64,000 nt of DNA from Stictocephala bisonia (taxonomy: Eukaryota > Arthropoda > Insecta > Hemiptera > Membracidae), in contig JAQJVL010000733.1 of assembly GCA_035578905.1 (NCBI GenBank), forward strand, positions 343,001 to 407,000. Direction: 5' to 3'. This document shows positions 33,397 through 45,310 of the stretch, one piece after another (position 1 is the first letter of the stretch; every line of letters begins with the position of its first letter). A program made the translations under genes and the position numbers. The notes below the pieces were generated by a model. It worked only from the letters and a program-made list of their open reading frames with translations, had not been told where the DNA came from and did no database searches.

Positions 33397-34840
33397 GAAG
33401 TGGAATGTTTTCTTTTTGTGGAATGAATACCTGAGACTAGAAGGAACATCAAGAATTGAAAAATGATTCTTGATTAACATCAAAGACTCCAAGATATAAA
33501 TAGATAGAAATCTTAAATTTTTATTGGCCTTCAACACTTCTCTCTCTGCATGACTGATTTATGAGGAGAGAGAGAAGACGACCCTTATGGCCTTCTTTTA
33601 TAGACGGAACAAAAAACAGCGTCCTCTGACTTTCACTTCCCCAGACAGGCACGGGCATAAGACAGATAAGGGTAAATAATTCTGTAATAGGCTGAAATAA
33701 GAACTTCGCTGCTCATTGTCTTTTTCAATGTTCGAAAGATGAAGACTCCTATTGAAACTTTACTAGCCCCTTTTTTAATATGTTTATAGTAATTTAGATT
33801 GTCATCAAGAATAAGCCCAAGGAAATGTACGTCGAAGGAAGGGTTAACAGTTGAATTTTCTAGAAGAACATTTATTCCACCACTCTCTGCACTGGAAGAC
33901 CTATTAGAAATGCAAAAGTTTAAAAGTTTAGTTTTTCCAACATTTAACACTAATTGATTGTTTTGACACCATTAGAGTTTTTAAAAGATACTGTTAAAGT
34001 CATAAAAAACATTTTGCTCCAAAGTTTCCCGACAAGGGCTAGAAAGTGTGAGAAAAGTATCATCGGCGAGGAGAAAATTTTTGGCTGAATTTACACTATT
34101 GGGAAGGTTGATTATGAAGAGGAGAAACAAGGTTAGGCCCAGAACTGATCCCTGCGGCACACCTCTCTTGACCACCAACCAGGAAGAAGCATGATGTCTC
34201 AGGTAGCCATTACCATCAATATCAGGTATCACATAAACTGTTTTCTGTTTTCTAAGTAGGACGCAAACTAGTTTAATGAAACTCCTCGAATACCCAGATC
34301 GTACATTTTTTCAAGGAGCAAATCGTGGTTGACCATGTCAAAGGCCTTACTTAAATAAAAAAATAGCCCAGATACACACTGACCATTAGCTAAGTCGTTT
34401 ACAATGCTGTTTATCAAGCAAAGCATGGCACAAGTAGTAGATCGATTCTTGATAAAGCCATGTTGGTTTTGAAAAAGTATTGGGCTATTTTCTAAAAAAA
34501 TAAAAACTACACAATTCGATCATTACAGCCTTTTCAAAAACCTTAGAAAGCGGTCTAATCGGTTAATCAGATTTTTTAATCGGGCTAATCGGTCTAAAAT
34601 TGTCATATGACTCGTACTTACATTTTTTTCAAAATAGACCTAATCATAGTCACCTTTAGATCAGATGGAAATTTACCTTCAACAAAAGAGGAGTTCACCA
34701 AATGGCATAATGGTGCTGCAACAAATTCGCTAATGACCTTTAACAGTTTTGGAGATATTTCGTCTAAGCCTGCTGAGTTTTTATTTTTATTCCTGCTATT
34801 ATACTTTTTACTTCATCCTCAGTGAGACAGGGGTAAGAAA
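33190..34840 (-). pseudogene. LINE reverse transcriptase, minus strand
   Basis: 5'-truncated Jockey/CR1-like LINE read from about 34835 down. It begins with the pre-RT linker (KNSAGLDEISPKLLK, then SFVEGKFPSDLK). The RT palm follows with HGFIKNRSTT (near 34450), FYLSKAFDMVNHDLLLEKM (near 34320-34370), VKRGVPQGSVLG (34170-34135) and LLADDTF (near 34060). The catalytic box is thus LADD rather than YADD. Thumb segment: LNVGKTKLLNF to FLGLILDDNLNYYKHI, then a C-terminal LRFLSIYILESLMLI near 33480-33510. Stops and shifts separate these parts. A 33-base T run at 33361-33393 lies in the last part. The 3' end is probably near 33190, where AATAAAGTATATTTAATTTG is read on the minus strand. Confidence 0.87.
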
Positions 34841-36262
34841 AAAAGAAGAACTGATTTTTTGTATTATTTGTTTCGGCCCCGGTAATATCAGCATAGACCT
34901 TTATTATGTCTTACATTATGTACCATATATGTAAGATGTTTTGAGAAAATAAAGATTATTATTATTATTATACCAGAAGTCCCATCCCAGCCAGAAAATT
35001 TAAAACTGTAAAAATCGGATCGGAGGCAGAACAAACTAGTAGCAACCATTATAAACAATCTTTACCCACTGATTCTTGCGCCTCAACTGGCCATCTCGGA
35101 TATTATACTTTTCATGTAATTTGATGATGTCACTCCCCCCTCACGTCTCCTCGTAGCGTGGGAGCGGGAACTAGAGCGAGCCCTACCTAAACATTTAAAC
35201 AGATTCTTCAACTGTGTCTCCATTTCAGTTGGCGTTGAAGGTTTTAATCCTGTAATACTACTCTGGTGCTCTAAATTCAGTACCTCAGAGAATGTATAAT
35301 TATTTTTATATTTGTATGGATAACACTGACGACCACCATGTTTCATGACTTAATTATTAAATTATTTCACAAAATTAGTTACTTAAAAAACACACATTAA
35401 TTATACAAAAACTATAATATATAGAAACCAACTTTAAGTTAAAAAGTTGTAGATAATCGTATGGTGCATAAAACTATGTTTTCAGAACACTAATTCGTCA
35501 AGCCTGATTACCTTCTTAAGCCTTTTTAAGAAGGTAATCAGGCTAAAAAAGATAAAAACAGGGCTTATTACATCGTTGTTTAGTTGATTATCAATTGTCC
35601 TTTAGAATAAGATTGAATTTTTATTTTAAAACAGAACAATAAAAAAATATGTTCATAACCATTTACGAAAATGTTTAAAACGTATCAGTTAATCAGTATC
35701 AGCTAAGATTAATAAGACTGTTATTGGTTGACTCTTATTTTTGCAGTGTTATTAAACATGAACTTTTCTTGATTTCACAGCAGAAAACTACTATTAAATC
35801 ATCCAAGTCCTGCTCAAGCCCGAGTAGTGATTCAAATTTCCTTCAGTAGACCAACCACGCAATAATAACTCTACTGTAGTCTGTACCCCGGCAACTAATT
35901 ACCGTGGTCTGTACTCTGTAGACATCGACATCATAATCACGAGCACCGGACTAACCACACGAAATAAACCTTCACTCTCAACAATACTTATTTTGACTTA
36001 GTTATTTTTTATTATGTCTGTGTAAGTGGTGTATTTCTATAACCTATGAGGAGTGTGATAAATATATATTATTTGTTTTTGAAAATAGAAAATGTTATAC
36101 CACCTGATTTATCTATTTTTTGTAAATATAAAGATATTATATGTCATTAAGCCAAGAAAGAACTGTGTACTAATACAACCGAATGTAGGCCAATACTTAA
36201 CTTATATATACTAAACAGTTTTAACCGTTTAACACTATTTTTTAATGCTAAAAACTGGCCTC
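34841..36262. other. Intergenic, with a repeat tail and a hairpin
   Basis: AATAAA followed by a GATTATTATT array at 34948-34971 looks like the plus-strand 3' end of another retroposon whose body I cannot identify. A perfect 19-bp hairpin lies at 35501-35544. No gene is recognised; the frame at 35083-35346 (minus) has no family features. Confidence 0.45.
35501..35544. repeat. Perfect 19-bp hairpin, 6-nt loop
   Basis: AGCCTGATTACCTTCTTAA at 35501-35519 and its exact complement at 35526-35544, with a GCCTTT loop. Confidence 0.85.
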
Positions 36263-36264
36263 TA

Positions 36265-36669
36265 AGAGTCTGCAGAGGCTGTCGGCTATGTTGGTTTTAA
36301 TCCCATGAGAACAATGTTATTTGCGAATCCATATTTTTCGTTATTTATTGGCCAAAAATTGTGTATGAGGTATCATATTGCACTTTGGGTTTACTTTTCA
36401 TATTTTCAATACATACCCCTATTTTCGAAACATATGTGAAAATAAAAACATAAAATTAAATACTTTTTATATTTTATTCTATAAAACTAATTAGGAATAC
36501 GAAAAGCAATTCCAACGCTCAATTTTATTCTTAATCAAATGCAATTTGCTTGGGGAAAATCCGTTTAAAAATAACTGTTTAGTTTGGATACGCGTGATGG
36601 TATGTCCGGTTAGAAAATAACATTGTTCTTATGGGATTAAAAGCATGGCCGACAACCTCTGCAGACTCT
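36265..36669. mobile_element. TA-flanked MITE, 405 bp
   Basis: Left end AGAGTCTGCAGAGGCTGTCG at 36265. The right end read inward from 36669 is AGAGTCTGCAGAGGTTGTCG. The inverted match continues for nearly 60 bp (through TTTTAATCCCAT and AGAACAATGTTATTT) with few differences. Flanks are TA at 36263-36264 and 36670-36671, as for Tc1/mariner-type elements. A TTAA-type target is also conceivable because the right flank reads TTAAT. No coding capacity. Confidence 0.82.
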
Positions 36670-36671
36670 TA

Positions 36672-37907
36672 ATAAATTGTTGAAATAAGGATTTTAGAAA
36701 CTTTCAGCGCTCCTAGTGTCGAAATGGTCAAGAATATCAAAATAATACCCGGGGAAAAAAGAACTATACTAATAAAACCTAATGTAGGCCAATACTTAAA
36801 CTTATATATGCTAAACAGTTATAACTGTTATAACATTATTTTTTTTTTTAATGCTAAACATATGCCTAGTTGGTAATACCCATAGATTTATAATTAGTAC
36901 TAAAAGTTAAATATTATAAATACACCTAAATGTCAAATGTCTTAAAATTGGTCCATACACTTATGAGTTACAATATGATGATACATATCTGAAAAAAGAC
37001 ATATTGTCTTGGATTGATCTGATTATATCTCATATTACAACAGTTTTATTTAATTCTCAAACTAAGAGTGTGATTGAATATAGGAATTAGAATTATTGCG
37101 TCAGTGTTTGGTACCAATAAAGAGCGACGGCAGAAGACGATTACAAAATATGCATAAAGCATTTGGGTGGGCAAGCCGCTGAGTACGGGCTGGGGCAAGG
37201 CCAGTCCCTCACCAGTACAAGAGGAAGGAAAGAATGGATCAGTAGTGATGTAGGGCCTGATGTCTTTCTTTAGGATGGTGGGTAATGGGTTGAGGGGGGG
37301 AGATAACCAACGCCAGCGTAGCCTGGCGACGGCTCTGACAACTACACGACGCGCTGTACCAGAACTACGATCAGCTCAGCCCGTATGATGGGACTGTCTG
37401 GTATAATAAAAGGTCTATGATATTAGCTGGTTTACCAACAATATCTCTTATTCCGTAGATAGAGTATATTTTCCAATTAGAGTGTAACTCTATGTTGTTT
37501 TTCTTATGATACTCTACGGTCTTCTGTGTTTGTGGACTTTGCGTCTGCGTGACTTCTGCTGGACGGTGCTTGTTCATAATATGTAGTAATATAAATTTGT
37601 TTAATGAAAACGTAACGTATATTAGTCACTTTAGAAAAAGACAGATTCAGAATGAGAAAGGACAAGTACAGCGAAGAGAAGTGTATTGTTTTGTATAAAT
37701 TGATGTTATGATGGGTTTAATGATTATTGTAATTCATAGTTAAAGTATGATGTTGTTTATTGTGGGTAGCTAATCACAACTTGGAATGGTTTGGGTTTAT
37801 GCAGCGAAGACGTTGTTTTATAATTATGACAAAATATTTTATAAATTTAAGTGGTGTTTGTGTTCATTTAGATAATTCTTGACGTTAATGTACAGAAGTT
37901 TATCAAA
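36672..37907. other. 5' flank of PIGO
   Basis: No gene recognised. A somewhat GC-richer tract at 37130-37350 is unassigned. The PIGO promoter and 5' UTR should be in the last few hundred bases. An in-frame TAG at 37869-37871 excludes an upstream start in that frame. Confidence 0.45.
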
Positions 37908-38761
37908 ATGAAACAATTACTCAAGTATTTTCTGTTCTTGTTTTGGTTAGGTTGTATGTTAATGTGTAGCATGTTTTTATTTACTCGTGGGTTTTTGTTG
38001 AACAGAGAAGTGTTGCAGTATCACTCTTCATGCAAGTCTTTTACTAGTCTTGGATTTTGTGATATAATGTTTAACACCACCTTAAAAAATCAAATAAATG
38101 GAGAACATATACTGGAGTGTACTGAAGAAAATGTTCTTTCGAAACAACTTAACAGCAAGTTGGACAGTTCTCAGTATTGTTTTAACAATAACATAAAAGT
38201 AATTGTACTTTTAATAGATGCCCTTAGATTTGATTTTGTAAGTTTTAATGATAGTCTTATTGAGAATGAAATTCCACATTTTAAAAATAAATTTACTATC
38301 ATAAATGAACTTTTGACCGATTCTCCAAGTCAAGGAAGATTATTTAAATTCATTGCAGATCCTCCAACTACAACTATGCAACGTCTTAACGGTTTGACCA
38401 CTGGCAGTTTGCCAACTTTCATAGACATAGGTTCTAATTTTGATACATCTGAAATAAATGAAGACAATCTAATAGATCAGCTTGTTAAAGCTAAGAAAAG
38501 AATTACTTTCATGGGTGATGAAACATTGACTTTCATGTACCCAGGAAGATTCAAACGTGAGTTTCCATACCCTTCTTTTAATGTTTGGGATCTTGATACG
38601 GTGGATACAAATGTGAAGGCAAAGCTTTTACCTGAATTGAAAAATAATGATTGGGATATTATATTTGCCCATTTTCTTGGAGTGGACCATTGTGGACATC
38701 GCTATGGGCCAAACCACAGTGAAATGAAGAGGAAGTTGCTTGAGATGAATGATGTTGTGAG
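37908..38761 (+). CDS. PIGO: GPI ethanolamine phosphate transferase 3 (PIG-O), first coding exon
   Basis: Catalytic subunit that adds ethanolamine phosphate to the third mannose of the GPI precursor in the ER, acting with PIG-F. ATG at 37908 has AAA before it and an upstream in-frame TAG. Residues 7-31 form a signal-anchor segment. The lumenal alkaline-phosphatase-like domain begins at about 97: LLIDALRFDF (101-110) with metal-binding D104, DPPTTTMQRLNGLTTGSLPT (151-170) with the nucleophile Thr expected among T154-T156, VWDLDTVD (226-233), and HFLGVDHCGH (255-264) with D260, H261 and H264. A donor (GTGAG|GTACGT) ends the exon at 38761, after 284 codons and two bases. Translation past it into a TTTA-repeat region is not real. 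The remaining exons, including most membrane segments, are not found. They may lie in the degraded block or beyond the window. Confidence 0.92.
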
Positions 38762-39709
38762 GTACGTCTGTATGTGGGCCTATTATTTATTTATTTATTT
38801 ATTTATTATACCAACGGCATTACACCAATTTACATTGTTATAAGAATAGATGACTTAAGGCTAGAAGAAACAATGATTCTCAATCAAAAGTCTACATCAA
38901 CAACTATAAAAACTTGCACTGTGAAAAAAACATAATTTGTTGAATTTACGCCTTAGGCTCGATCTAAATTCAATAAATATGTACATTAGATGCCTTGGTA
39001 TGTATTTTGGCTTATATATATATTTTTTATAATATATTAATAAGAAACATTTAACTTAGGGCCTATGCACTTTCTTGCCACCTCTGATAATATGATTTCG
39101 TGGTGAACAAGTTTTTTTTACTCTGGAAGAGGTTGATTTCAACCACAGAAAACTAGTTTTTATCTGATAGGCTATTTTTTTTTTAATTCAACAAAAAACG
39201 TTATTTCATTTGGGCCTAAGATGGTTTTTTATGCTGTACACAAATATATGATTGGTTTTTCAGTAAAATTATTTCAGCCCGAAAAATTCACTTTTTACTG
39301 ACCTAATCAAACATAACCTTACTTGTCCTAATTGCCTATTTACTCAACAAAAATTCATAGTTTGCATTAAAATTTGGGCGCCTGGCCTACATGACGACCT
39401 GCCAGCTGTCACTCCGGCAGAAATATAGTTGAATTCAGTTTTTGTGCTTAACCTATTGCTGATCACTGAAGAGCTCAGCTCGCATGCAGTGGCTGGGCCT
39501 AACGGCACAGTGACGAACTTAATTTGCATAAGCGATGTAATAAAATCTATACACTGATATAAGAAACTACTGGAATAATCTAAATGCAATGCAATAGAGT
39601 ATAGAATGAGAAATTGAGAACTTAATATTAAGTATAAAAACAAATAGATGCAGTATAAATAACACTAAAAAGAACAAAATTTAAAAATTTTTACGACATA
39701 AAAATTAGA
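38762..39709. other. PIGO intron 1, clean part
   Basis: Starts at the GTACGT donor. It holds a TTTA microsatellite (38788-38808) and copy 3 of the dispersed repeat (39060-39380). No coding sequence. Confidence 0.6.
39060..39380 (+). repeat. Dispersed repeat copy 3
   Basis: Same motif order as 13020-13330 and 16500-16904: TTGCCACCTCTGATAATATG, GTGGTGAACAAG, AGAGGTTGATTTCAACCACA, then the CAGTAAAATT and CTTTTTACTGACC segments. Not followed by LINE coding sequence here. Confidence 0.6.
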
Positions 39710-42179
39710 AAAATCTACGGGCCTTTTAATCTATTCATAATACCCCCTACTTTTTTTATTATAAAAATTGGGTTTTAAAAATGTAGTTTGGGATTTAATT
39801 TTTTTAAATATTTTTTTAATTTTTTTAAAATTTTTCAAAATTTATGCCCCTACTGTAGATTTTTAGGTTTTTTAAAATCCCAAAACCCAAACTGAAAGTG
39901 TATGGGGGGGTTGAAAGGGGGGGGTAAATTTCCCAAAATTTTACATGATTTTTCCCAAAAACCAAAAATTTTCATGAAAGGGGAAGGGGCCCCTTGGGGC
40001 CCTTAAACCAAACCAAAACCATCCCGAAAAACAAAATTTTTTGGGGGCCCTTTAAATAAACAAAAAAATTTGAATTTTTATTCGCCTAAAATTTTTTTAA
40101 GACACTAAAAATACAAAAAAAATTCAAAAAAAATTTTTGTAATATAATTTAAAAAAAAATGTTTGGGGGGGGTTTACTCATTTTACTTTTTAAATTTATT
40201 GCATAGAAAAAAAAATTTTTAAATAAAACAACCCAAAAAAATGTGTCCTATAAAAGCTTTACAAATATATTTATATAGAAATAAGTTTTTTAATTTTTTT
40301 TTAAAATGGGGGCAAACCAAAGCCCCCTTACAAAGGTTGGCAAAAAAGACCCCAAAAAGAAATAAAATGGAAAAGAAAATTGGGGTGAAAAAGGCATAAG
40401 CTTTGGGAAAAATTTTTTTTTCCCAAAGGCCCCGGATTTGGTTTTGGTTTTTTTAACCCAAAATTTTATTTTTAATAAAGGTTGGGAAATTGGGAAAAAC
40501 CCTCTTTTGGAGGGGTGTAAAAAATTTTGTTTTTTTTATAGGAGAAAATTTTTTTTTTCCAGCTTTGTGCAAGGCAAATTTTTAAATGGGGAGCTTTTTT
40601 TGTTTTTTGAGTGATAGCTGGTTTAAAATTTAAAATTACAATAGAACCTATTGTTAATTTTTTTTTAAAGGGGGTTTTTTATTTGACTTGGGTTTATGAA
40701 AGAAAACATACCTAAAATTCCCCCCCTTTTTCAGGAAGATTTAATTTTTTCAAAGTAGCCCCCTTTTTCATTTAAAAATTGTGATTTAAAAGTTTTGTCC
40801 CGAAAAAGAAAAAGGTTTCAACCCTTGGTTTTTCTAAGCCCATTTTAAAAATAATAAAAAATTTTTTTTAATTTTTTAAAAAAAATTGGGGCCTTTATCC
40901 CAAAACAAGGGGTTTTTTTTTAAAGTGGGGGGGGAAAACGTCTTTTTCGTTTTTTTCCATGAAAAAGAAGCTTTTTAGAAGGGGGTTTTTTTGGCATTTT
41001 AAATCCATAAAAAGGAAAACCCCTTGATCAAAAATTTAAATTTTATGCCAGAAATTAAAATAAGGCTCTTTTTCAAAATTATGAACTTATTGATTTAAAA
41101 ACCCCGGGAAACGGGGGTTGAAAAGGGTTTTAATATTGGGGGTTTCTATTAAAAATTGGGCTTAATAGCCATGGTTTTTGGGGCCATTTTAAAGGGGCCC
41201 CCCCAAAGCAAATTTGGGGCCAAAAACAAAAAGGTGGCAAACCATTTTTCACAATAAAACCCTTCCCTTCCAATGGCCAATTTTCCCTGTTCACCCCAAA
41301 AACCCCCTTTTCCCCAAAATTCTTTAAAAAAAAAATTTCCCCCCCCACGTTTTCCCTTTTTTCCCTTTTACCCAAACAATTGGGCGGAAAACCCCTTTTT
41401 TGGGTTTTTTTTTCCCCCAACCCCTTTTGAAACTAAAAACCCCTCCCCAAACCGGGGCCCTCTTGAATAAAACCTTGGAAAAAATTTTTTGTTTAAAAGG
41501 GAAGTTATTTTCCCCTATTTTTTTCTTAAAAAAAACCACATTTTTTTTTTTTAAAATTTTTTTTTTAATTTTCCTTGCAACGAGTTCCCTTTTCCCCCCA
41601 TATCGGGGGGTTTTAAAAAGGGGTTAAAAAAATTTTAATTCTGCCCCAAGAAGGTTTTTTTTATATTTTTCAAGTGCCAGGGGTATGAAATATTTAAAAA
41701 ATTGGAAAATATCTTTTTTTTTAAAAACCCTAATGGAATTTTTTAAAAGAAACATACTTTTTGGTTATATTTAAGTTACTGCAATTTTTGGGTTTTTATG
41801 CTTATAAAGTAAATTTTTGGGTTTTTAACAAATAACAAATTATCATAGTTTTTTTTAAATTTTTTAAAGCCCCTTTATTTTTTGGAATAATTCAAAATTT
41901 AATTTGTTAAGGATCCCTTGGATTGGTTTTTTTAAATTTTAGTTTGTTTTTTTTCTCCAAAGTAAGGATTTTATAAATTAGAAAGGGTATTTTAACCAAA
42001 ATTAAAAATTTTTTCAACATTTTAAAAAAATTCCTTCAGGTTTTTTGAATCCCCAAATTCAAAAATAAAAGTTTAAATTTCCTCTGAAAATTTAAAGTTT
42101 CTAAAAAATTAAAATTTGATTTTGGCCCAAATTCCAAAAAATTTTTTTGGGAAAAGGGGGCCCTTTGGGGTTTTTAAAA

Positions 42180-44225
42180 AGTCCTTTCCCCATATAAAAT
42201 GGCCCAGAAAAAAATTTAAAAGGGTTTTTGCGAAAACTTTTTTTAAAAATTTTTCATATTTTTAAAATCAAAAAAAGAAACCACTAAATCAAAAGTCAAA
42301 AGTAGGTTTTTTTTAATTTTTTTTGGGCATTTTTTTTTTTACCGAGGCACCCCTTTTTTAAAACCCCGGTTTTTAAAAACCCCAAACCTCTTTTCATGAA
42401 TTACGAATTTTTGGGGAACAAATTCTTCTTTTCCCTTTTAAACCCTAGAAAAACTCAAAAAAAAAACCCCAACCTTTAAAAAAGAGCCCCCTAATTTTTT
42501 TTAATTTAAAAGCCCTTACGGGTTTTGTCCTTAAACATAAGGGGGCCCCAAAAAATTATCCCCCAAAATTTTTATAAATAAATTTTTTTTTTTCAAAAAA
42601 AAATTTTCACAAAATTTTATTTTTTCAGGAAGCCAACAGTTTTTTTTAAATTTTTTTTATTTTTTATTTTTTTAGGGGTTTTAAGAGGAAACTTTTTCAA
42701 ATTTTAAAAATTTTTTTTCCCCAAATTGTGGATTTGAAAGTTTTTTTTTTGAAAAAAAAATTTTTTAAAAATCATGAAATTTTCCCAAACCCCCCCAAAA
42801 AGGTGAAAATTTAAAATTTTTTTTTGGGCATAAAAAAAAAAAAAATTTGGAAAAATTTTACCCCGTTTTTTATTTTGGGAAAAACAAAAAGGAAAACCAA
42901 CCCCCCAAAAATTTTTTGGTTTTTTTTGGGAACTTTTATTTTTTTAACCCAAAAAATTAAAAATTTTGGGGAAAAAGTCCCAAAAAATTTAAAAAAAAAA
43001 ACCAATATCGCTTCCCAGCAAACCCCCAAGGGCCAAAACATAGCTAAAAATTATCTTTTTTTTATCCCTGAAAAATATTTAAAAAAAATGGACACATTAG
43101 TTTTTCCATTTTAAAAAAATACAAAACCTTTTTTTTTCATGAAGGTTTTGAGCATTGGGATTTAAAAGCAGTTTTTCATCCCAAAAGCATTTTCTTCTGT
43201 TTGGTTTTTCCGTCTTTTTGCTTTTAAGAGGGGGGGTTCTTCCCCGAGGATTTTTAAAAAAGTGATCCCGTTTTAAAATAATTTTTTGCTGTATTTGAAG
43301 GAATTTCCCCTTTTGACCACCAAAATCCTTTATCCCTCTTCAAAATTTGTCAATAGAATTTTCCCCCGACCCCCATCATTTTTTTAAGTATACACACGGG
43401 CAAGGGTTTAAAATTTTTCCCCCCCAAAAATTTAACATCATTTCTTTTTGGGATGTTTTAAACCCTCTTTAAATTTTCCAAACGGTTTAGACTTTTTTAA
43501 AAACACAAAAACCTTTATTTTCCCTGCCAAAAGCACATTTTCGATGAAAAAAAAGGGGTTCCCCCAAAGGGAAATTTTTGAGGCATTTTTTGAATAAACC
43601 CTTAAATTTTCCTGTTTTCTTTCCCTTTTTTTTTTTAAAATAAAATCCCTTTTAAAAAGGGCCTAAAACCCTTTTTTTTGCCCGTTTAAAAAATGTTTTT
43701 TTTTTTTCCAAATGAGAAAATTTTTTGGAAAAGGTTTATAAATTTAAACGGGAGTTTTTTTTGGGTTTTGGTCCCGAGGGTTCCCTTACAAACCCCAAAG
43801 GTTTTGGTTTTTTAAAAAAACCAAACCCCCCGGTTTTCCCTCATCAAAACAAGAGAAACCCCCAAAAGGGAAAGGGGAACTGTGTTGCTTTTTTTTTAAA
43901 CCCAATTTTCTAAAAATATAATTTTATTTTTGCTCCAAAATTTCCAAAAGGGGTTTTTGTGTACTTTTTTGTTGACCCGGGGGGAAAAAATAAAAAAAAG
44001 GATAAAAACCAGAACTTGAATTTTCAAATTCCCAAAGATTCCCCTTAAAAAAATTTCCCCGGGAAAACCCCAAAATTTTTTTTAAACGATTTGGGTGCTT
44101 GTACAAACAACAAATTTAAAGTGCTTCAAAAATTGAAATTTTTTGGTATAAAAATAGGGGGAAAAAAATTTAAAAAGGGTTAGCAGAAAACCATTTGCGG
44201 GACCACTACTTTATGGATTAACCCC
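42180..44225 (+). mobile_element. Degraded copy of element B/A family
   Basis: Collinear with element B in the same orientation. CCATATAAAATGGCCCAG near 42190 corresponds to CCATATGAAGTGGTCCAG. TTCAGGAAGCCAACAGTT (near 42625), CAAATTGTGGATTTGA (42722) and CAATATCGCT (43003) match 27290, 27363 and 27590. GTGTACTTTT...GTTGAC (near 43960) matches 27864, and TTTATGGATTAACCC at 44211-44225 marks the right end. It keeps about 650 bp between 43270 and 43920 that element B lacks, and nearly all of the right arm is absent. Confidence 0.72.
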
Positions 44226-44989
44226 CCTGTTTTTTAGTGTGCCATTTTTGAATTCATCGTGTTAAAAAACCTAAAAACAGCTTTTTCAGACCCCCCCCCC
44301 CCCCCCGAAAATGGACTTGAAAAGGTGATAATTAAACCCTCTAAAAAAATTCAAAATTTGGGGGGTTCCCCAACCCCCCCCTCTCTTTTTTCCCATCCAT
44401 TTCATGCTTTATTTTTTTTTTTTTAATTTAAATAATTTGTTTTTCTTCCTTCCTTTTTGTTTTTCCTGGGGGGGGAGAAATTTTTAAACAAAAATTTTAA
44501 AACCCCCTTTTTAAAATTTTTTGGGAGAAACAAATCAAGTTTTTTTTTTGAGGGGAGTGTCCAAAACAATTTTTTGATTTTTTAAAGTTTTTTTTAAAAT
44601 TACTGTGCAAATCTCTGAAAACCCAAACCCCCGTAAAAGGTGCATAATACACGTTAACATGATAATGGCCCCCCTTTACCCCCCCCATACTTTGCGTGGG
44701 GGTTAATTTTAATTTGCTTAAAAACCTTTTTTTTAGGGGGTAAAAAATTTAAAATATTCTTTATAACAGCTTTTAAACAACTTGCCCCAAAGTAAAAATT
44801 TTTTCTAAAACGGGGGGAATTTTTTTTCCCTTTAAAAATTTTTAAAATTTTTTAAAACTAACCAAAAAATATACTTCCCAAATTTTTCTATTAAAAACAA
44901 TTTAACTGAAGAAAAAAACTGTATTCATTAAAAAGTAGTAAAAACCCTTTCCCAAAAACACTAAAAAGGATGTCCACTAAAACAAAATA

Positions 44990-45310
44990 AACAATCCCCA
45001 ATACATTTGGGAACCCCCGGACCCATCCCCCCCCAACCCGTCCCAGTGGAATTTTTAAAAAACCCCACCCAACCCGTACAAAACCCCCCGTTTTCAGTGG
45101 GGGTTAACTGGGGAGGACCCCCCCCACCCGACACGTAAAAGGGGTACTGCCCCCACCCCCCCCCCACCGACACTTTCCCAGTGGGAAACGGGAACCCCCC
45201 AAACCCTACTTTAAAATTTACAATGATCCTGACCCCACCCCCCACCCACCCCACCCCCCGAAAACACTTTAAATATTTTTACTGACCCCCACCCCCCAAA
45301 ATTCGTACCC
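44990..45310. repeat. C-rich repetitive tract in the degraded block
   Basis: Long C runs with a recurring CAGTGG/CCCAGTGG motif and AC-rich spacers. It may be a tandem repeat, but base-level content cannot be trusted. Confidence 0.35.

Noticed and set aside
38762..38843. Reading PIGO through to the stop at 38843 as a complete short protein
   Set aside because: Conservation stops at the GTACGT donor, and the extra residues come from a TTTA repeat.
41130..41420. Many 60-140-codon frames between 41.1 and 62.4 kb
   Set aside because: They occur in homopolymer-corrupted sequence on both strands, consist of Phe/Lys/Pro/Gly/Asn runs, and match no family. Reporting them as genes or as a new system would be wrong.
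44990..45310. C-rich tract as a CpG island, G-quadruplex cluster or exon
   Set aside because: Run lengths in this block are not reliable, so any structure prediction would rest on artefact.
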